Assembly: GCA_021397835.1 (NCBI GenBank)
Contig: JAJFZO010000609.1
Location: 7,752,001 to 7,816,000 of the forward strand
Direction: 5' to 3'
From: Moringa oleifera
Lineage: Eukaryota; Streptophyta; Magnoliopsida; Brassicales; Moringaceae
Length of the DNA: 64,000 nt
Both the position numbers and the translations under genes were made by a program. Position 1 is the stretch's first letter. The number at the start of each line of letters is the position of its first letter. Shown here piece by piece: positions 59,545 through 64,000 of the stretch. The notes below the pieces were generated by a model that searched no databases, was not told where the DNA came from, and worked only from the letters and a program-made list of their open reading frames with translations.

Positions 59545-60170
59545 TTTCAAAGCAAAGTGTCAAAAAAGAGAGAAGTACGTATTTATTTTTATGTTGAAAT
59601 GGTATGTTCTATAGCAAGATAAGAAGGAAAAATATTTATAGCTCACAAATTACAGTTTGTTTATAGGTGAGACAAGTGAGGGAATTAAGATTCAAATATA
59701 ACAAGCTAATCTCTTCCTAATAGAAGAAGGATTGGTTATATTATCTTTATAATTGAAATTTTTTAAATATTTTTGTTTTAATATTTATAAATATTAAATA
59801 ATTAGTTTCACATCTTATTTGATAATATAATATTTTTTTGATTATTTAAATTTTTTTTTTCAATTGACAAGATAGATATCAATTTTTCAATAATCGATAA
59901 TTAATTCTCGTCCTTTTAATTTTTTTATTTATCTTAATGAAATATTCTATCTTTAAAATATGAAAGATTGATAGTGTTGAATTAGAAATTATTTCAAAAT
60001 AAATATTTTTTTTTCATTTCTAGTTGCATTGTCTTATTCTTTAAATCAAGATATTCATCTTCTCTCTTCGTGAGCAGTTTGATCTAATTGAAAACTCTCA
60101 ATTTTTTATTGTTCAAGTGGATGTGACATATTTTGCATATCGTATGTAAATTTGTTAATCTGTAATAATT
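59545..60170. repeat. Direct repeat, left copy (LTR-like)
   Basis: This matches 61,442-62,080 along almost its whole length, starting TTTCAAAGCAAAGTGTCAAA and ending near 'tgtaaatttgtta.tctgtaataat'. It shares blocks such as 'tttatagctcacaaatta' and 'agaaggattggtta'. Divergence is moderate, with small indels. The two copies lie in the same orientation, about 1.27 kb apart. Confidence 0.75.
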
Positions 60171-61441
60171 TATGTACGATAGTCTATAACATTTTTTGTA
60201 TAATAATATTTTACTAATTCAAACTAATATAAACACATTTTATTTTGTATCAACATATTTATCTCAATAACTCTCTATAAAATTTAGTTAAAATTAGAGT
60301 GATCTGTATATTCATTATGTTAAGTTAGCACCAAAAGTTTAATAAAAGTTTGATAAATATTTTCATATTTGAATTAACACATTTGTCTATCTTCAAACAA
60401 ATAATGAGAAAAACAAATAGCAATTTTGATTGAATTGAATCACATTGAAAAGTTTTGAAACTAAAATATATTCAAATTTGAAAAGATTTCATAATGAAAT
60501 TTGAGTTAAAATTTTTCACAATTGTAAAACATATTTAACCGGTTATTCAAAAAATTAAAAATAATTTTTTGAATGACACCTAATACTCTCATATATTTAT
60601 ATATTTGGTTAAAATATATCATAAATAAAATATTATTCATATTTGAAGAATAATATTGGGATGACATGTAGAATTTATTTAAGTCATTTTTTTACGTATT
60701 TTAGTAATAAAAAATGTAGATTTTTCACATCCATTTTAAACTAAGGTGCAATTTGAATGTAATTCGTAAATTAGAGTTTATTTGAATTTTTTTAAAAATT
60801 TAAAAATTTATTGAGAGAAAGAAGTTATCTTAAATAATATTAAAAATATGAAATGTTGGCATGAGTAATTTTTTTTAAAATATTAGTGCTGTTATTCTTT
60901 ATTTTTTGAATTTGAAATTTATAAATTATTTACGATATTATTTTAGATTCTTTAAGAAATATTTTATATGTATAAATTTTTATTTTTTTCTTATAAAAGC
61001 TTGTAATTATTTTCAAGAAAATTCATCATTTTAAGGTGTAATTCAATTTTTAGTATTATTGACAAAAAGCTATTAAGATCCAATAAATAATTAATTTTTT
61101 CCTATAATGATTTTGCTCTTAAAAATAAAATGTGAATTAACTTATAAGTTTAAAATTAGAATATTATTGGAAAATTTTTGTGTTTGCAAATGACATTTTT
61201 ATTATTGTTTAACAAAAAAATCAAATACATTAACACCTTATTTCATTAAAAGCTACAAACGTGTTGAAACGATATACACCACACCCTAACAATTTTACTC
61301 ATTTAATATTAAGCGAACTTATAAAAATAATGGCTAGTTGCTCTAGCTTTTGGAGCTACCAAGCGAAGATACATTTATGGAAGTAACTACTTTGAATTGA
61401 GAATCCTTTCCTGTTTAAAAAGAAATAGAAAGGACAATTAA
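60171..61441. mobile_element. Non-coding interior of a possible non-autonomous LTR element
   Basis: The DNA between the two direct repeats is AT-rich and encodes no recognisable gag or pol. It contains a copy of the dispersed AT-rich module (about 60,420-60,780). A clear primer-binding site is not visible. A non-autonomous LTR element of about 2.5 kb is one reading; a local duplication is the other. Confidence 0.4.
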
Positions 61442-62080
61442 TTTCAAAGCAAAGTGTCAAAAAAAAAAAAAAAGAGAAATATGTATTTGTTTATGTGTAA
61501 AAATCATATGGTTTATAGCAAGATAGGAATGTGAAATATTTATAGCTCACAAATTATAATTTGTTTATTAGTGGGACAAGTGAGGGGATTAAGGTTCATA
61601 ATATGACAAGCTAATCCCTTCCTAATAAAAGAAGGATTAGTTACGTTATCTTTGTAATTAAAAATTTGTAAATATTTCTATTTCAATATTGATAAATATT
61701 AAATAATTATTTTTGTCTCTTATTTTGATGATATAATATTTATTTGATTATTTAAATATTTTTTACAACAGATAAGATATATATCAATTTTTTTAATAAT
61801 CCATAATTAATTCTCATTCTTTCAATTTTTTATTTATCTTAATTAATTATTCTTTCTTTAAAACATGAAAGATTGATAGTGTTGAATAAGAAATTATGTC
61901 AAAATAAATATTTTTTTTCATTTCTAGTCACATTATCTTATTCTTTAAATCGAGGTACTCATTTTTTTCTCTTAATGAACAGTTTGATTTAATTAACAAT
62001 AAATTTTTTTAATTTTTTTACTATTCAAGTGGACGTGATATATTTTAGATATCCAATGTAAATTTGTTACTCTGTAATAA
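61442..62080. repeat. Direct repeat, right copy (LTR-like)
   Basis: Partner of 59,545-60,170. It differs by an expanded A-run (about 15 A) near its start and several small indels. Flanking sequences of the two copies are unrelated, so the repeat ends are sharp. Confidence 0.75.
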
Positions 62081-62277
62081 TATACTCTTTGTCGGCTTCC
62101 AAACATTATTTTTAACTATGGAGTCAGCGCCATTAATTTAGTTGAAGAGGGGCTGTCACACCTTAACTAGAGAACCAGGTCAATTCGGCCCAGATCACTT
62201 CTCACGGGTCTAAATAACTCAATTTAACGGGTTTCGGGTCCAAGCTATTTTAAACCTATATTTGCACTTGTTAGGGC
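62081..62277. other. Short non-AT-rich patch
   Basis: Contains phrases such as 'ggggctgtcacacc' and 'aattcggcccagatca' with a more balanced composition than the surroundings. It could be part of an older repeat. No gene. Confidence 0.35.
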
Positions 62278-62818
62278 CTAATAATTTGTATTGAGGCTAA
62301 TTACATGAGGAAGACTTGTATTTTGTTCACAATCTTAAATCAAGATATGTAAAAAAAGTTATATTTATTTGAAACTTTTGTTGAATTCTTAATATAAGAC
62401 TTTCATTTATAATTTTTATTAATATTAATAGTTTTGCACATACCCGTAATGCGTATGATGTTTACTTGTACATTTATTGTATCACTTTTTAAAATATTAT
62501 CAAAACAAATAAAATATTTTTATTTTATTTAAATATTTATATGTTACATATTTTTGCTAAGTTTGATGCACAAAAAAAAATCATTTGTTTTGATAATATT
62601 TTAAAGGGATATTCAAATAATTGCAAAAGTAAAAGTCACATGCATATTAAGTGTGTGAGTAAAATCGTTAATGTTAATGAAAATTATAAATAAAAATTTC
62701 ACATTGAAAATTCGATAAAAATGTACATTTCAAATAAATGCAACTTTTTTCATAAATTTTAATTTGAAACTGTGAATAAAATATATATTCTATTAATGTA
62801 ATTAATCCTTTGTTATTA
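62278..62818. mobile_element. Fold-back MITE, copy 2
   Basis: Inverted repeats of about 240 bp, with the same order of blocks as the element at 32,555-33,117: 'taatta', 'ttcaca', 'tatttgaaa', 'ataatttt.attaa', and 'atattatcaaaacaaat'. Sequence identity to copy 1 is moderate, so the family is old. No coding capacity. Confidence 0.65.
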
Positions 62819-64000
62819 TTATAATTTGAGAAAAGATGGTTGTTAAAATGCTCTTATTAAGCTAAAAGTAATATTTCTTCTTTTTTTTTTTCAAATTTCA
62901 ACTTCACTAATATACATTTTTCATCATTTAACATTCTCTCGATTTCTTTTAGAGTATTATTATCATTATTTTTTATAATAGTTATACTCCTAACCATCAT
63001 ATAATTAATTATAAACAAACTATAGAGACATGATAAAACAATATAGATACATCTTTTACATTCTTGAAAGAAAAACATTAGTGCCATTATGGAGGAATGC
63101 ATACAATTTTATTCTCATTTAAAAATATCTATTTATTTGTTAATTTTGAGGTAATTGGAAATATTATAAATTTCAAATTATTAGTGTGTTGTGTGTGCAT
63201 ACATACATACATAAATGTATATATATATATTGTTGAGTGTTATGGGAATATTAGATGGCTTTAAGTTTGTAAAGAAAAAAACTCTTGTAATTGCTGCAAT
63301 AACGATGGCAATGGATTAATTTACTAGTAGTTCATTTTGGATAATTTTATTTGTGAGTAAATATAAAAAATCTTAATTTTTGTATAAATTTTAATTCAAA
63401 ATTTATCATTTAAATTTTTATATTTAAAATTTTCATTAAGTTAATTTATATTTTATTAAAAATTTAAAAATAAGAATATTTAAATTAAAAATCTTAAAAA
63501 ATAAATTTTAATTTAAAATTTTAGATGGACATAAAAAGTTGTTCAAATTACCAATAAAAAAATTATAAAAATTATATTTTATTTTTAAAATTTTATGTTA
63601 TCAAAAATTTGAAAAAATTATAAAAAGATAGTCAAAAATCGAGATTATTCAAATTTAAAAAATAAATTTGAAAAAGAATGTATAATTTTTGTAATCAAAA
63701 TATTATTAATTTTTCATATTTGAGCTAAAGTTTAAATTGAAACAAATTAAACCTTTAAATCCATAATTGAAAATTTGAAACAAAGAAGTTTAAATTAATA
63801 TTCGAACAAATTTTAAGATTTTTTTATATTTACCCTTTATTTATTTTAGTTTTTTCTTTTTTGTGTTTATAAGATGAAGAGGATATTTACATCAATATCA
63901 CGAATCACCCATAATCACAATTACTTCAATTCTTTTTTTAGAATTGAATAATTTCATTATTGACGAGAATACAATAGTAAGGCATACAAATGAAGGGAAG
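62819..64000. other. AT-rich end of the window
   Basis: No gene is supported. An (ACAT)/(TA)n microsatellite lies at about 63,198-63,230. A copy of the dispersed AT-rich module is seen at about 63,400-63,760. The window ends in unclassified spacer. Confidence 0.5.

Noticed and set aside
1..64000. CRISPR arrays, tRNA or rRNA genes, bacterial-type systems
   Set aside because: No regularly spaced perfect repeats, no tRNA-like B-box with fitting arms and no rRNA-like stretch was noticed on either strand; a tRNA scan would be needed to be certain.

Overview
The window looks like nuclear DNA of a flowering plant, most likely a eudicot. The genes have GT-AG introns, the intergenic DNA is very AT-rich, and it is crowded with remains of plant transposons. 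The protein families point the same way: a plant type-B MGDG synthase, a MUSTANG-type domesticated transposase and a plant UBP22. The species cannot be named from the sequence. No bacterial operon, CRISPR array, rRNA or tRNA gene was seen.

Layout. 1-3.5 kb is AT-rich and gene-free. 4.04-6.14 kb (+) is a four-exon RING-type zinc-finger gene with a promoter rich in ACGT elements. 7.0-15.0 kb is a transposon graveyard: a decayed Ty3/gypsy chromovirus (about 7.55-12.22 kb) lies inside an older minus-strand LINE. 15.87-17.44 kb is an element with long inverted terminal repeats and degenerate internal repeats. 18.4-24.8 kb (-) is a MUSTANG-B gene (PB1, MuDR-type DNA-binding, MULE transposase, SWIM and zinc knuckle) with a 3.2-kb intron in its 5' UTR. 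25-27.5 kb is AT-rich. 28.36-31.39 kb (+) is an eight-exon monogalactosyldiacylglycerol synthase. 31.4-35.8 kb holds a fold-back MITE and a degenerate minisatellite. 36.3-38.7 kb (+) is ARPC3, a subunit of the Arp2/3 complex. 39.2-41.6 kb holds exon-like fragments of an unidentified gene, one of them split by a Harbinger-like element. 42-46.2 kb is AT-rich. 46.77-50.82 kb (+) is UBP22, the SAGA-type H2B deubiquitinase. 52.09-56.43 kb (-) is an eight-exon SLC35F/THI74-like transporter that is clearly a pseudogene. 56.7-64 kb is repeats: a short Harbinger-like derivative, a LINE 3' fragment, an LTR-like direct-repeat pair and a second copy of the fold-back MITE.

The genes do not form a pathway. 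They are independent housekeeping or regulatory loci: chromatin deubiquitination, actin nucleation, galactolipid synthesis, a domesticated transposase and a RING protein. All exon boundaries were placed by eye from GT/AG sites and reading-frame continuity. The four best-supported genes have full-length intact frames: MGDG synthase 467 aa, ARPC3 174 aa, UBP22 599 aa, MUG 888 aa. I found no convincing undescribed system. The most interesting items are the decayed transporter with every splice site but one recognisable, the element-split exon of an unidentified gene, and three apparently non-autonomous repeat families with paired copies in the window.
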